Assembly (NCBI GenBank): GCA_047921215.1
Contig: JBLRWO010000001.1
Coordinates: 124,001 to 188,000, forward strand
DNA length: 64,000 nt
Direction: 5' to 3'
Origin: RECM01 sp047921215
GTDB lineage: Bacteria > Bacteroidota > Rhodothermia > Balneolales > Cyclonatronaceae
The translations under genes were made by a program, and so were the position numbers. Of this stretch, positions 57,122-64,000 are shown piece by piece. Each line of letters starts with the position of its first letter. The first letter of the stretch is position 1. The notes beneath the pieces were generated by a model. That model had not been told where the DNA came from, made no database searches, and saw nothing but the letters and a program-made list of their open reading frames with translations.

Positions 57122-58632
57122 CTGATGTCTTCGATCACAAATTGCCACTGTCCCCTGAACATGCCAAGCCTGCCGATAAATGAGATCCGGTCACCTGTGC
57201 CGGCCACATCCGCAAACCGATCGCTGACATTGAATGTGGGAGAGTACAAACCGTATTTTTCACCATTAACAGTTACTTCGAACTGCCCGGATATATCAGA
57301 GTTTACAAACATCAGGCTGTTGAAATATTCACTACTCCGGATACTCAGGGTTCCGTACTGATCAGGCATGATCACCTCATCAAGGTCGGGCAGGCTATAC
57401 TGCACGGGAATGGGTTGCCAATGTTCATCATCGTTATAGCCCGGATCTGTCAATGTGAGTTTACGGTCGGGATCGCCGGCATCACTTACTGTGAAATTCA
57501 TACTTATGGGCAGATGATCCGAGTAACCACCGCCCGAACCGAAGGCATGCCATCTGAATGGAGTCATACTGTTATTATAAACATTTTTACCGGGGAAACG
57601 CCCCACTTCAAATGAATTGTCGATGTATTGAACGCCCCTGAAATCGTACAGGCCAGGGCTGACCATGATCTGCATGAGTGTACCCCAATAGCCGCGATAG
57701 GTATCCGATCCCCGCATATTGATATCATATTCATACCAGAGATTGTAAACAGCATCGGTATCGCCCTGTTTCACTTTACGTTCGTCGCCGACCGAGCGGA
57801 GAACATCATTCACCGCAGTTTCATCCATGTAATCGTACCTGTGCGATTGATTGTAATCGCTGTTGAAATCCCCGCCCAAAACAAAATCAATCGCAGGGTC
57901 CAGGGCACGCAGTTCGTCCAGCCGGTTTTTTAAAACGGTCGCATTCTGTACCCGGGTTTTCTCAATTTCGGCATTGGAAGCCTGCGATTTCCAGTGATTG
58001 TTGAACAGCACCAGATCATGACCATTCACATCCACCCAAACTTCGAGTATGGGCCGCGCATCTTCCACGGGATGAGACCTTGTTCTGTCGTGATCAATGG
58101 GAAGGCGTGAGTAGATCACGTTTTTCTGAACATGACGGGGCCTCAGATTTTCATCCCGGTCGTAGGCAACAGCCAGATCATAACCTGTGAGGCCGTGATC
58201 CTCAAATGCTTTCAGCAGCAGTATTTCAGACGGAAGATCACGTATCTCCTCATCCAGATATTCACCCAGCATCTGTGATATGGTGAGATGGCCGTACTTT
58301 TTCAGAATGTCCTTATGGTTCCATCGCTCGCCGCCGGAAAGTGGAGAGAAATCACTTTCCATCTCCACCATCATGATAATATCAGGACCCATGCCCTCAT
58401 TGTAGCGGGCCATAAGGCGTGCTGTGTTCTGAAGCTTTGTAAGTACGTGAGCAGACGTATATTGTGGATTTCCATCTGAATCCTGACTCCGGTAATCCTG
58501 AAAAACAGCATAACCGTCAAGATCGAACAGATTCTCAACGTTGTGTACAACCAGCTTCCAGGGTTGGGCGTGCGATACTGAAGCAAGCAACAGGATGATG
58601 AAGACGGAAGCGGGTATCAGTTTTTTGAACAT
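57100..58632 (-). CDS. Exported endonuclease/exonuclease/phosphatase-family protein
   Basis: From ATG 58632 the product has 510 residues. A signal peptide (FKKLIPASVFIILLLASVSH) is followed by an EEP catalytic domain with HNVENLFD near the start, DIIMMVEMES, VLGGDFNSDYNQ and YSDHLPISM, the DxN and SDH residues of the metal-dependent active site. A C-terminal beta domain of about 130 residues follows. Secreted nucleases that use extracellular DNA or phosphoesters have this layout. The in-frame ATG at 58716 would place 28 unrelated residues before the signal. Confidence 0.82.
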   Translation of the reverse strand: MFKKLIPASVFIILLLASVSHAQPWKLVVHNVENLFDLDGYAVFQDYRSQDSDGNPQYTSAHVLTKLQNTARLMARYNEGMGPDIIMMVEMESDFSPLSGGERWNHKDILKKYGHLTISQMLGEYLDEEIRDLPSEILLLKAFEDHGLTGYDLAVAYDRDENLRPRHVQKNVIYSRLPIDHDRTRSHPVEDARPILEVWVDVNGHDLVLFNNHWKSQASNAEIEKTRVQNATVLKNRLDELRALDPAIDFVLGGDFNSDYNQSHRYDYMDETAVNDVLRSVGDERKVKQGDTDAVYNLWYEYDINMRGSDTYRGYWGTLMQIMVSPGLYDFRGVQYIDNSFEVGRFPGKNVYNNSMTPFRWHAFGSGGGYSDHLPISMNFTVSDAGDPDRKLTLTDPGYNDDEHWQPIPVQYSLPDLDEVIMPDQYGTLSIRSSEYFNSLMFVNSDISGQFEVTVNGEKYGLYSPTFNVSDRFADVAGTGDRISFIGRLGMFRGQWQFVIEDISYVNPEW

Positions 58633-58650
58633 CGTAATTGAATTATTTAT

Positions 58651-58690
58651 TTGGCATGGCCCGGCATGGCCCGGCGTGGTCCGGCGTGGT
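58651..58690. repeat. Four tandem decamers upstream of the exonuclease-family gene
   Basis: Four consecutive 10-base units (TTGGCATGGC, CCGGCATGGC, CCGGCGTGGT, CCGGCGTGGT) occupy 58651-58690, starting 19 bases upstream of the ATG of the minus-strand gene. They cover the position expected for its promoter. Copy-number change could alter expression. Confidence 0.85.
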
Positions 58691-58792
58691 AAAGGTAACC
58701 ATATTCCTGAGATCAAAAAACGGAACCGTGTGAATTGATTCCGTCATTTTGCGGTGTTTACCGGCCGGCACCCCTGTGCACAGAAGTGTCTG
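58691..58792. other. Non-coding stretch between the tandem decamers and the terminator
   Basis: Together with the repeat, the terminator and the bases up to 59022, this forms a 390-bp gap between two minus-strand genes. I see no gene in it. It should hold the promoter of the exonuclease-family gene, but no clear box is visible. Confidence 0.4.
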
Positions 58793-58871
58793 AAATATAT
58801 AAAAAGAGGACGCCCCGGGGGTGGGAATTGTGCAAGTAGTTTTTATTTAGGTTGTTTCCCGGGGTGCCCTC
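58793..58871 (-). terminator. Long-loop terminator downstream of the small HTH gene
   Basis: On the minus strand a 14-bp GC-rich stem (GAGGGCACCCCGGG pairing with CCCGGGGCGTCCTC, one A-C mismatch and one G-U) encloses a 38-base loop and is followed by TTTTTATATATTT. The arms are at 58858-58871 and 58806-58819. It would end the small HTH transcript about 150 bases after its stop. The unusually long loop may have a function of its own. Confidence 0.7.
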
Positions 58872-59022
58872 ATTTTCCTGTAAAATGTAACCAGATGTTA
58901 TAACAAATCCGGTATTAAATTTACGGTGGCTGCATATCTTCTTATATAACGCATGAACTTATTTTTTGGTTTTCACATCAGGTTTGATTCGGCTTCACAG
59001 GTCATATTGTCGATCAACGGCA

Positions 59023-59226
59023 TCAGATATTCGATTTGTTATACCGGTTTGATCTGGACGCTCTCCTGATCTCAGCAGCCCTGCTGAGGTTGTCTTCAAA
59101 TGGACCGGATGAACGTTTCAGACTGGTACGTTTCGGTGGCAGATCTCCTCTTCTTTCCAGACCCCAGAGTGTGGTCCTGCCGGTATAAAGCATCGAAGCA
59201 ATTGCGGACGGGCGGATCAGTTTCAT
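59023..59226 (-). CDS. Small AlpA/MerR-like helix-turn-helix DNA-binding protein
   Basis: The 67-residue protein has a winged-HTH pattern of the excisionase/AlpA type: LIRPSAIASMLYTGRTTLWG, then LERRGDLPPKRTS, where R-x-G-D-L-P-P is the turn before the wing. A basic, Ser/Asn/Arg-rich tail follows. It should bind DNA as a local regulator. Gene identity is supported by GGGAGG 8-13 bases before the ATG, one of the few strong SD sites in this window. It stands alone between prfA and a terminator. No phage or transposon gene accompanies it. Confidence 0.72.
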   Translation of the reverse strand: MKLIRPSAIASMLYTGRTTLWGLERRGDLPPKRTSLKRSSGPFEDNLSRAAEIRRASRSNRYNKSNI

Positions 59227-59264
59227 TGTCTTACCTCCCTGTTTAAGGTTTTGGCAATGACTTT

Positions 59265-59292
59265 ATTGTAAAATACGACAATCCAATATCAA
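59265..59292 (-). promoter_or_regulatory. Candidate promoter of the small HTH gene
   Basis: On the minus strand TTGATA (59292-59287) and TACAAT (59270-59265) are 16 bases apart, close to the general -35/-10 consensus. The start would lie about 30 bases before the ATG, leaving room for the strong SD. Confidence 0.4.
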
Positions 59293-59351
59293 TATCCCGG
59301 TCAGTACCCTGATTTAGCCCATTAATTCCTGCAAAAGGGCAAGGTTCATCC

Positions 59352-60428
59352 TCACTCTGCAATGGCACTGAGTTTCTCCAGGTTTTCGGCCAGTTTAAGT
59401 GCCTTTACCACATCACCGAGGTTACCTTTCATGATATCATCCAGGTTATAAAGGGTGAGGCCGATCCTGTGATCGGTGAGCCGGCCCTGGGGGAAATTGT
59501 ATGTTCTGATTTTCGCGCTTCGGTCGCCGGTCGATACCTGCGATTTCCGGGCAGCAGCACGTTCTGACCTGAGTTTTTCATATTCCGCTTCATAGAGCCT
59601 TGTACGGAGCATAACCAGGGCTTTATCCCTGTTTTTATGTTGTGAGCGCTCTTCCTGGCAGGTAACAACCAGGCCCGATGGTATATGCCGTACACGAACA
59701 GCCGAGTCGGTGGTGTTGATGTGCTGACCGCCGGCACCTGTTGCCCGGTACGCTTCAAACTCGAGGTCGGCGGGATTTATCTGGATATCGACCTCTTCGG
59801 CTTCAGGAAGTACCGCAACCGTTGCAGCCGAGGTATGCACGCGGCCCTGCGTTTCTGTTTCAGGCACCCTCTGCACCCGGTGTACGCCGCTCTCATATTT
59901 GAAATTCCCGAATACCTCCTTGCCCGACAGCTTGAAAATAATCTCCTTAAACCCACCCTTGCCCGATTCATTCCCACTCAATGGTTCAAGGTTCCAGCCC
60001 ATCTGATCGGCGAACCGGCGGTACATATTGTAGAGATCACCGGCAAAGATTGCGGCTTCATCCCCCCCGGTGCCTGCACGAATTTCCACAATGGCATTTT
60101 TGGTATCCTCCGGATCAGCCGGTACAATGGCCATTCTGATTTCACTATCCAGGGTATCCAGTTCCTCTTCCAGGGTATCGGCTTCATCTTTGGCCATATC
60201 AAGCAGTTCACTGTCGGTCTCTGTGGAGAGCATTTCTCTGGCGCTTTTCAGTTCATTCTTTACCTTTTTCCATCGCTCATAAATGGAAATTATATCGGAA
60301 AGTTCACTGTGTTCCTTGCTCGATTCAGCGTATTTTTTGGAGTCATCAAAAATGGAAGGATCGCTGAGGGCTGTGGTGAGTTCCTCGTAGCGTGATTTCA
60401 GCTGTTCTAACTTGTTTTCTATGTTCAT
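59352..60428 (-). CDS. prfA: Peptide chain release factor 1
   Basis: The 358-residue protein ends translation at UAA and UAG. It has the peptide-anticodon Pro189-Glu190-Thr191 (PxT form, which marks RF1), and the GGQ motif at residues 233-235 in TGAGGQHINTT. The N-terminal coiled coil (about residues 1-100) and C-terminal domain ending LKLAENLEKLSAIAE are complete. It stands alone, with 188 bases to the divergent purK. Confidence 0.97.
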   Translation of the reverse strand: MNIENKLEQLKSRYEELTTALSDPSIFDDSKKYAESSKEHSELSDIISIYERWKKVKNELKSAREMLSTETDSELLDMAKDEADTLEEELDTLDSEIRMAIVPADPEDTKNAIVEIRAGTGGDEAAIFAGDLYNMYRRFADQMGWNLEPLSGNESGKGGFKEIIFKLSGKEVFGNFKYESGVHRVQRVPETETQGRVHTSAATVAVLPEAEEVDIQINPADLEFEAYRATGAGGQHINTTDSAVRVRHIPSGLVVTCQEERSQHKNRDKALVMLRTRLYEAEYEKLRSERAAARKSQVSTGDRSAKIRTYNFPQGRLTDHRIGLTLYNLDDIMKGNLGDVVKALKLAENLEKLSAIAE

Positions 60429-60616
60429 GCCGATTTTCTTTCTGGATGTAGTTTAAAAATACGAATATTTTCTGCTCTCTTTTTATCCCTGATTGCCCGT
60501 ATGACTGTACCCGAATCCGGATATATCACTTTCACTGCCAAAATCACCCCGGACATTTTGCGGGCCGCCGGTTCCTGTACGGCTTCTGCGGGGGGAAATA
60601 AACCATAATACCTACG

Positions 60617-61783
60617 ATGAATCAACTATCCAATCCGCTCCGTCCGGAATTCAGGCTCGGCTTTATCGGAGGAGGCCAGCTGGCCCGTATGTCGGCTTAT
60701 TCCGCTTTACGGTTTGGCATGCAGGTGTTCGGCTACACCGGCACGGGAGTACCTGAGCCACTTTCTTTTGCCACTCCTCACATTGAAAGAGGTGATCTGA
60801 ACGATGTGAGTTCCCTGCTCCGTTTTGCCCGTGCCTGCGATGTAATCACCCTCGAGAATGAATTTATTGATGCAGATGTGCTGCAATCGGTTCGGGATGA
60901 GAGCGGCAAACCTGTGTTCCCTTCGCCCGAAAGTTTTCGACGTATCTCCGATAAGCTTACCGAAAAGAATACCTTCAGCAGGGCCGGTATTCCTGTTGTG
61001 CCTTACCAAAAAATTGAAAATCCGGATGGAATCATCGTGTTCGCCGGCCAACACGGCTGGCCCGTGGTCCTGAAGTCATCCAAAGGCGGGTACGACGGGT
61101 ACGGAAACGTGACCATTCAGAACGAAACAGAGTGTGATGCCGCTTTCAGGAAGCTCGGTGGCTATGCCGGACGGGAGCTGCTTGCCGAAGCATTCATCCC
61201 CTTCACAAAAGAACTGGCAGTTATGGTGGCCCGGAACCACCTGGGTACATGTGTCTATCCCTGTGTGGAAACGATACAGGAGAATCACATTTGCCGTACC
61301 GTAATCGCACCGGCACCGATTGATCCCGCTCTGAGGGCAACAGCCTGCGAAATGGCCGTGGCAGCCACCGAAGCAATCGACGGCACGGGTGTTTTCGGCT
61401 TTGAGTTTTTCCTGACCGGAAACGGGGACATTCTGCTGAACGAATCGGCACCCCGCCCTCACAATTCCGGCCACTACACCATGGAGGCCTGCGTAACATC
61501 CCAGTTTGAAAACCATGTGCGAACGGTTACCGGCCTGCATCCGGGAAGTGCAGTGATGAGACGACCCGCTGCCGTGATGGTGAACCTGCTGGGACGTACA
61601 ACCGGCAAGGCTGTAACCCGCAATACCGATGAGCTGATGGTGACACATGATGCACATCTGCACGTCTACGGTAAACTCCTGAGCAAAATGGGCCGCAAAA
61701 TGGGCCACATCACTATGCTTGGAGATGACATAAACGATACGCTGAAACGGGCCTTAGAGCTCGCCAACCAGATAGAATTATAA
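60617..61783 (+). CDS. purK: 5-(Carboxyamino)imidazole ribonucleotide synthase
   Basis: The 388-residue ATP-grasp enzyme adds bicarbonate to aminoimidazole ribonucleotide in purine synthesis. It begins RLGFIGGGQLARM, has VVLKSSKGGYDGYG (ATP loop) and the catalytic EFFLTGNGDILLNESAPRPH with NSGHYT. The stop is 2 bases before purE, which uses its product. The ATG at 60617 fits the family start. Confidence 0.96.
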   Translation: MNQLSNPLRPEFRLGFIGGGQLARMSAYSALRFGMQVFGYTGTGVPEPLSFATPHIERGDLNDVSSLLRFARACDVITLENEFIDADVLQSVRDESGKPVFPSPESFRRISDKLTEKNTFSRAGIPVVPYQKIENPDGIIVFAGQHGWPVVLKSSKGGYDGYGNVTIQNETECDAAFRKLGGYAGRELLAEAFIPFTKELAVMVARNHLGTCVYPCVETIQENHICRTVIAPAPIDPALRATACEMAVAATEAIDGTGVFGFEFFLTGNGDILLNESAPRPHNSGHYTMEACVTSQFENHVRTVTGLHPGSAVMRRPAAVMVNLLGRTTGKAVTRNTDELMVTHDAHLHVYGKLLSKMGRKMGHITMLGDDINDTLKRALELANQIEL

Positions 61784-61785
61784 TC

Positions 61786-62283
61786 ATGAAATCAAACGAC
61801 AAGAAACCCCGGGCCGGCATTATTATGGGCAGCGATTCCGACTGGCCGGTAATGCAGAAAGCAGCTGATATACTCGACCATTTTGGTGTGAATTATGAAA
61901 AGCGGGTGGTATCGGCCCATCGCACCCCCGACATGATGGCTGAATACGGGAAAAGTGCACGCTCCAGGGGGCTGCAGGTTATCATAGCCGGTGCCGGTGG
62001 TGCCGCCCATCTTCCAGGCATGACCGCCTCATATACCACCCTGCCTGTGATCGGTGTTCCGGTCGAAACCCGGCAGCTCAATGGTCTCGACAGCCTGTTG
62101 TCGATTGTTCAGATGCCCCGGGGAATTCCCGTGGCCACCGTAGCCATTAGCAATGCAACCAACGCGGGACTTCTTGCAGTACAGATTCTGGCTGTTCAGG
62201 ATCAGGAACTGGCTGATAAACTCGAACGTTACCGCAAGGTGATGCACGATGAATCGGCAGGCAAAAGCGGTAATCTCAACTGA
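61786..62283 (+). CDS. purE: N5-carboxyaminoimidazole ribonucleotide mutase
   Basis: The 165-residue class I PurE moves the carboxylate from N5 to C4 of the imidazole ring. Substrate-binding motifs are GIIMGSDSDWPVMQKA near the start, VVSAHRTPDMM with catalytic His, and GAGGAAHLPGMTASYT. It is coupled to purK by a 2-base gap and overlaps the convergent coaX gene by 8 bases. Confidence 0.96.
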   Translation: MKSNDKKPRAGIIMGSDSDWPVMQKAADILDHFGVNYEKRVVSAHRTPDMMAEYGKSARSRGLQVIIAGAGGAAHLPGMTASYTTLPVIGVPVETRQLNGLDSLLSIVQMPRGIPVATVAISNATNAGLLAVQILAVQDQELADKLERYRKVMHDESAGKSGNLN

Positions 62284-62992
62284 CCGGTTCCGCGACGGAC
62301 CGCATCCCTTCAAACACCAGGTCGGGATGAACGGTAACCGCTCCGCCGAGATATTTTTTCACATTCGCCGCATCACCTCCGGTAACCCAGACGCTCAGAT
62401 CACCGAACTGATCCCGGTATCGTTCAACGATCCATCGCACAGACTGCACAAACAGCCCTGTAACCCCCCACTGAATGGCCTCTGTTGTTGATTTTCCGGG
62501 CCAGTGTTCAGGGATTTTCCGTTCCACACCGGGGAGCTCGGGGGCGTGACTACGAAGGGTTGCCTCAAGTGCAGTGAGGCCTGGCATGATGACGCCACCA
62601 TGAAAAACACCATCATGATCCATAATATCGACCGTGCAGGCCGAACCGGCGTCAATCACGGTAACCGGCTCGCCACCTGATACAACTCTTGCTCCTTCAC
62701 AGGCAAGAACACGGTCAATACCCAGTGTTTCCGGTGTCAGGTAATCAATGCGTTGCTCCCCGAAGTCCGATACTGTAATGAACCGAAGATCAGCCGAGGG
62801 GCAATGATCCTGAATCAACCGGGATATGTCTCTGCGCACGCTGGCAATCCATATGGTTTCGTCTTTATTTTCGTTAATCCAGGATGAAACAATGGCTGCA
62901 TCACCCGGCGATACACGAATTATCTCGGCCCAGTATCCGTCGGCCGCTTTTTTCATTTTAAGGTTGCTGTTTCCGATATCCAGATAAAGCAT
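62276..62992 (-). CDS. coaX: Type III pantothenate kinase
   Basis: The 238-residue ASKHA-fold kinase phosphorylates pantothenate, the first step of CoA synthesis. It starts LYLDIGNSNLKM (phosphate-1 motif with the Asp), has PETLGIDRVLACEGARVVSG, DAGSACTVDIMD (phosphate-2) and the GGVIMPGLTAL segment. It stands alone, convergent with purE and divergent from the SDR gene. Confidence 0.95.
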   Translation of the reverse strand: MLYLDIGNSNLKMKKAADGYWAEIIRVSPGDAAIVSSWINENKDETIWIASVRRDISRLIQDHCPSADLRFITVSDFGEQRIDYLTPETLGIDRVLACEGARVVSGGEPVTVIDAGSACTVDIMDHDGVFHGGVIMPGLTALEATLRSHAPELPGVERKIPEHWPGKSTTEAIQWGVTGLFVQSVRWIVERYRDQFGDLSVWVTGGDAANVKKYLGGAVTVHPDLVFEGMRSVAEPVS

Positions 62993-63088
62993 CAGTAATT
63001 TTTTGAATGATGAACTGCTACACGTAGTTTCAGGTACATAAGGATTTGCAACAGCGAACCGGATAATATTAAGATTAAATTGAATAAC

Positions 63089-63808
63089 ATGAATCTCAAA
63101 GAAAAAAATGCAATTGTTACCGGCGCAAGCAGCGGAATAGGTGCTGAATTCAGCCGCGCACTCGCCGCCAGGGGTGCCACCGTTTACGGACTTGCCCGCA
63201 GGGGATCAAAGCTCGAAGACATCCGCAGGGAGATCGGCGATCGTTTTAAACCGGTTGTAATCGACATAACCGATGTGGAAAAAGTTCAGAACTGGGTAAA
63301 CTCCACATTTGTCGATGGTCATCTGCCCGACATTCTGATCAATAATGCGGGTATTGGTTATTTCAACAAAATTGAAGATCTGCCCCTCGAAGAATGGCAT
63401 ACGATGATAAATACCAACCTGTCGGGTATTTTCTATATTACCAAATATGTTGTACCGCTGATGAAGCAAAACAGTGCTGTGTGCCACATTATCAATATTT
63501 CATCGGTAGCGGGTCTCATCGGTAATCCAAACATCAGCGGATATAATGCCACAAAATTCGGCGTTCGCGGGTTCAGTGAAGCCCTCATGAAAGAACTACG
63601 TTACGATGGGATAAAGGTCAGTTGCATGTTCCCTGGATCCATTGCCACCGAATTCTTTGAAAATGCCGGTTCATCAACACATCCCAATATGATGATGGGC
63701 AGGGATGTGGCAACCGTACTGATACATCTACTGGAACTGCCTGATAATTTCCTTATTGATGAGGTGACCATGAGACCGCTAAATCCCAAACCTCCCGATA
63801 AACAATAA
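63089..63808 (+). CDS. Short-chain dehydrogenase/reductase
   Basis: From ATG 63089 the product has 239 residues of classical SDR type: cofactor motif TGASSGIG near residues 9-16, NNAGIG, and catalytic Ser in NISSVAG with Tyr and Lys in SGYNATKFG. The cofactor-binding pattern with a basic ARRGSK segment suggests NADP. The substrate is unknown. A TTG at 63080 is in frame but only adds three residues. The stop overlaps the next gene as TAATG. Confidence 0.88.
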   Translation: MNLKEKNAIVTGASSGIGAEFSRALAARGATVYGLARRGSKLEDIRREIGDRFKPVVIDITDVEKVQNWVNSTFVDGHLPDILINNAGIGYFNKIEDLPLEEWHTMINTNLSGIFYITKYVVPLMKQNSAVCHIINISSVAGLIGNPNISGYNATKFGVRGFSEALMKELRYDGIKVSCMFPGSIATEFFENAGSSTHPNMMMGRDVATVLIHLLELPDNFLIDEVTMRPLNPKPPDKQ

Positions 63809-64000
63809 TGAAGTATCTGCCCGTGCATCTGTTCCTGGCTGCTTTGCTGTTCGTTTCATGCGCTGAAAAGAAACCGGATGATCTGATCGGGAAGGATGAA
63901 TTCATCCTTTTACTGGTTGAATTTGAAATGTTGCGCACCTTTCAGCGCACTCAGGGAGACTCCGTTAAAACGGCAGAAATTACCCGGACGGTGCTTGATA
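63808..64000 (+). CDS. DUF4296-like lipoprotein, 3' end cut by window
   Basis: The first 64 residues are visible. They start with a lipoprotein signal, MKYLPVHLFLAALLFVSCAE, with the lipobox Cys18, then KKPDDLIGKDEFILLLVEFE, which resembles the opening helix of DUF4296 proteins of Bacteroidota. It should be an outer-membrane lipoprotein of unknown role. The ATG overlaps the SDR stop as TAATG. The gene continues past the window edge. Confidence 0.65.
   Translation, partial: MKYLPVHLFLAALLFVSCAEKKPDDLIGKDEFILLLVEFEMLRTFQRTQGDSVKTAEITRTVLD

Overview
This 64 kb window looks like an ordinary chromosomal stretch from a member of the FCB bacteria, most likely Balneolota or a close relative (Rhodothermota/Bacteroidota). 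The evidence is a fused B12-dependent acyl-CoA mutase (IcmF type), GTP-type PEP carboxykinase, a MutL whose C-terminal motif is DQHTAHKR instead of DQHAxxE, a DUF4296-like lipoprotein, many lipoproteins and beta-propeller or barrel envelope proteins, near absence of Shine-Dalgarno (SD) sequences, and a few TAnnTTTG promoter-like boxes. The phylum is inferred, not proven. I see no rRNA, tRNA, CRISPR array, insertion sequence, prophage or plasmid gene. Coding density is high, and stop/start overlaps of the TAATG, TGATG or GTGA kind are common.

Layout. 1-3.8 kb: a partial GNAT gene faces a minus-strand run of Nudix hydrolase, outer-membrane barrel, EamA transporter and small lipoprotein. 3.9-6.7 kb: greA-ugd-uxs operon (transcript cleavage factor plus UDP-glucuronate/UDP-xylose synthesis). 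7.0-19.7 kb (plus strand): SpoU methyltransferase, metG, a GH13 debranching-type enzyme, an NSS sodium symporter, efp-accB-accC-gcvH-guaA and a TPR/periplasmic-binding protein. 19.9-27.6 kb (minus): mltG, an unknown coiled-coil membrane protein, icmF, an Ig-like lipoprotein and its translationally coupled partner. 27.9-31.1 kb (plus): pncB-pncA-FAD oxidoreductase (NAD salvage). 31.1-35.1 kb (minus): a small membrane protein, mutL, a 67-residue membrane protein and a serA-like dehydrogenase. 35.4 kb: DoxX. 35.8-48.5 kb (minus): ankyrin protein, aguB-aguA (agmatine to putrescine), a MacA-like adaptor with two MacB-like permeases but no ATPase, gatB, a thioredoxin-fold lipoprotein without CXXC, tpiA-purD and a beta-propeller protein. 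48.7-51.1 kb (plus): ettA, DUF1569-like protein, dodecin. 51.1-54.1 kb (minus): an orphan multi-PAS histidine kinase. 54.5-57.1 kb (plus): pckG and GNAT. 57.1-60.4 kb (minus): an exported endonuclease/exonuclease/phosphatase, a tiny AlpA/MerR-like HTH gene with its own strong SD and long-loop terminator, and prfA. 60.6-64 kb: purK-purE (plus), coaX (minus), SDR and a DUF4296-like lipoprotein (plus, cut by the window edge).

How the genes work together. Most of the window is core metabolism and information processing: fatty-acid initiation (AccBC), purine synthesis (GuaA, PurD, PurK, PurE), NAD salvage, CoA synthesis (CoaX), gluconeogenesis (PEPCK, TpiA), polyamine synthesis, and translation (MetG, EF-P, GatB, RF1, EttA). 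I did not find a convincing undescribed multi-gene system. The observations most worth a second look are the isolated small HTH gene at 59.0-59.2 kb with its unusual expression signals, the MacA/permease/permease operon that lacks an ATPase, the MutL with a degenerate endonuclease motif, the POTRA-less Omp85-like barrel, and a set of short tandem repeats and palindromes in intergenic DNA.
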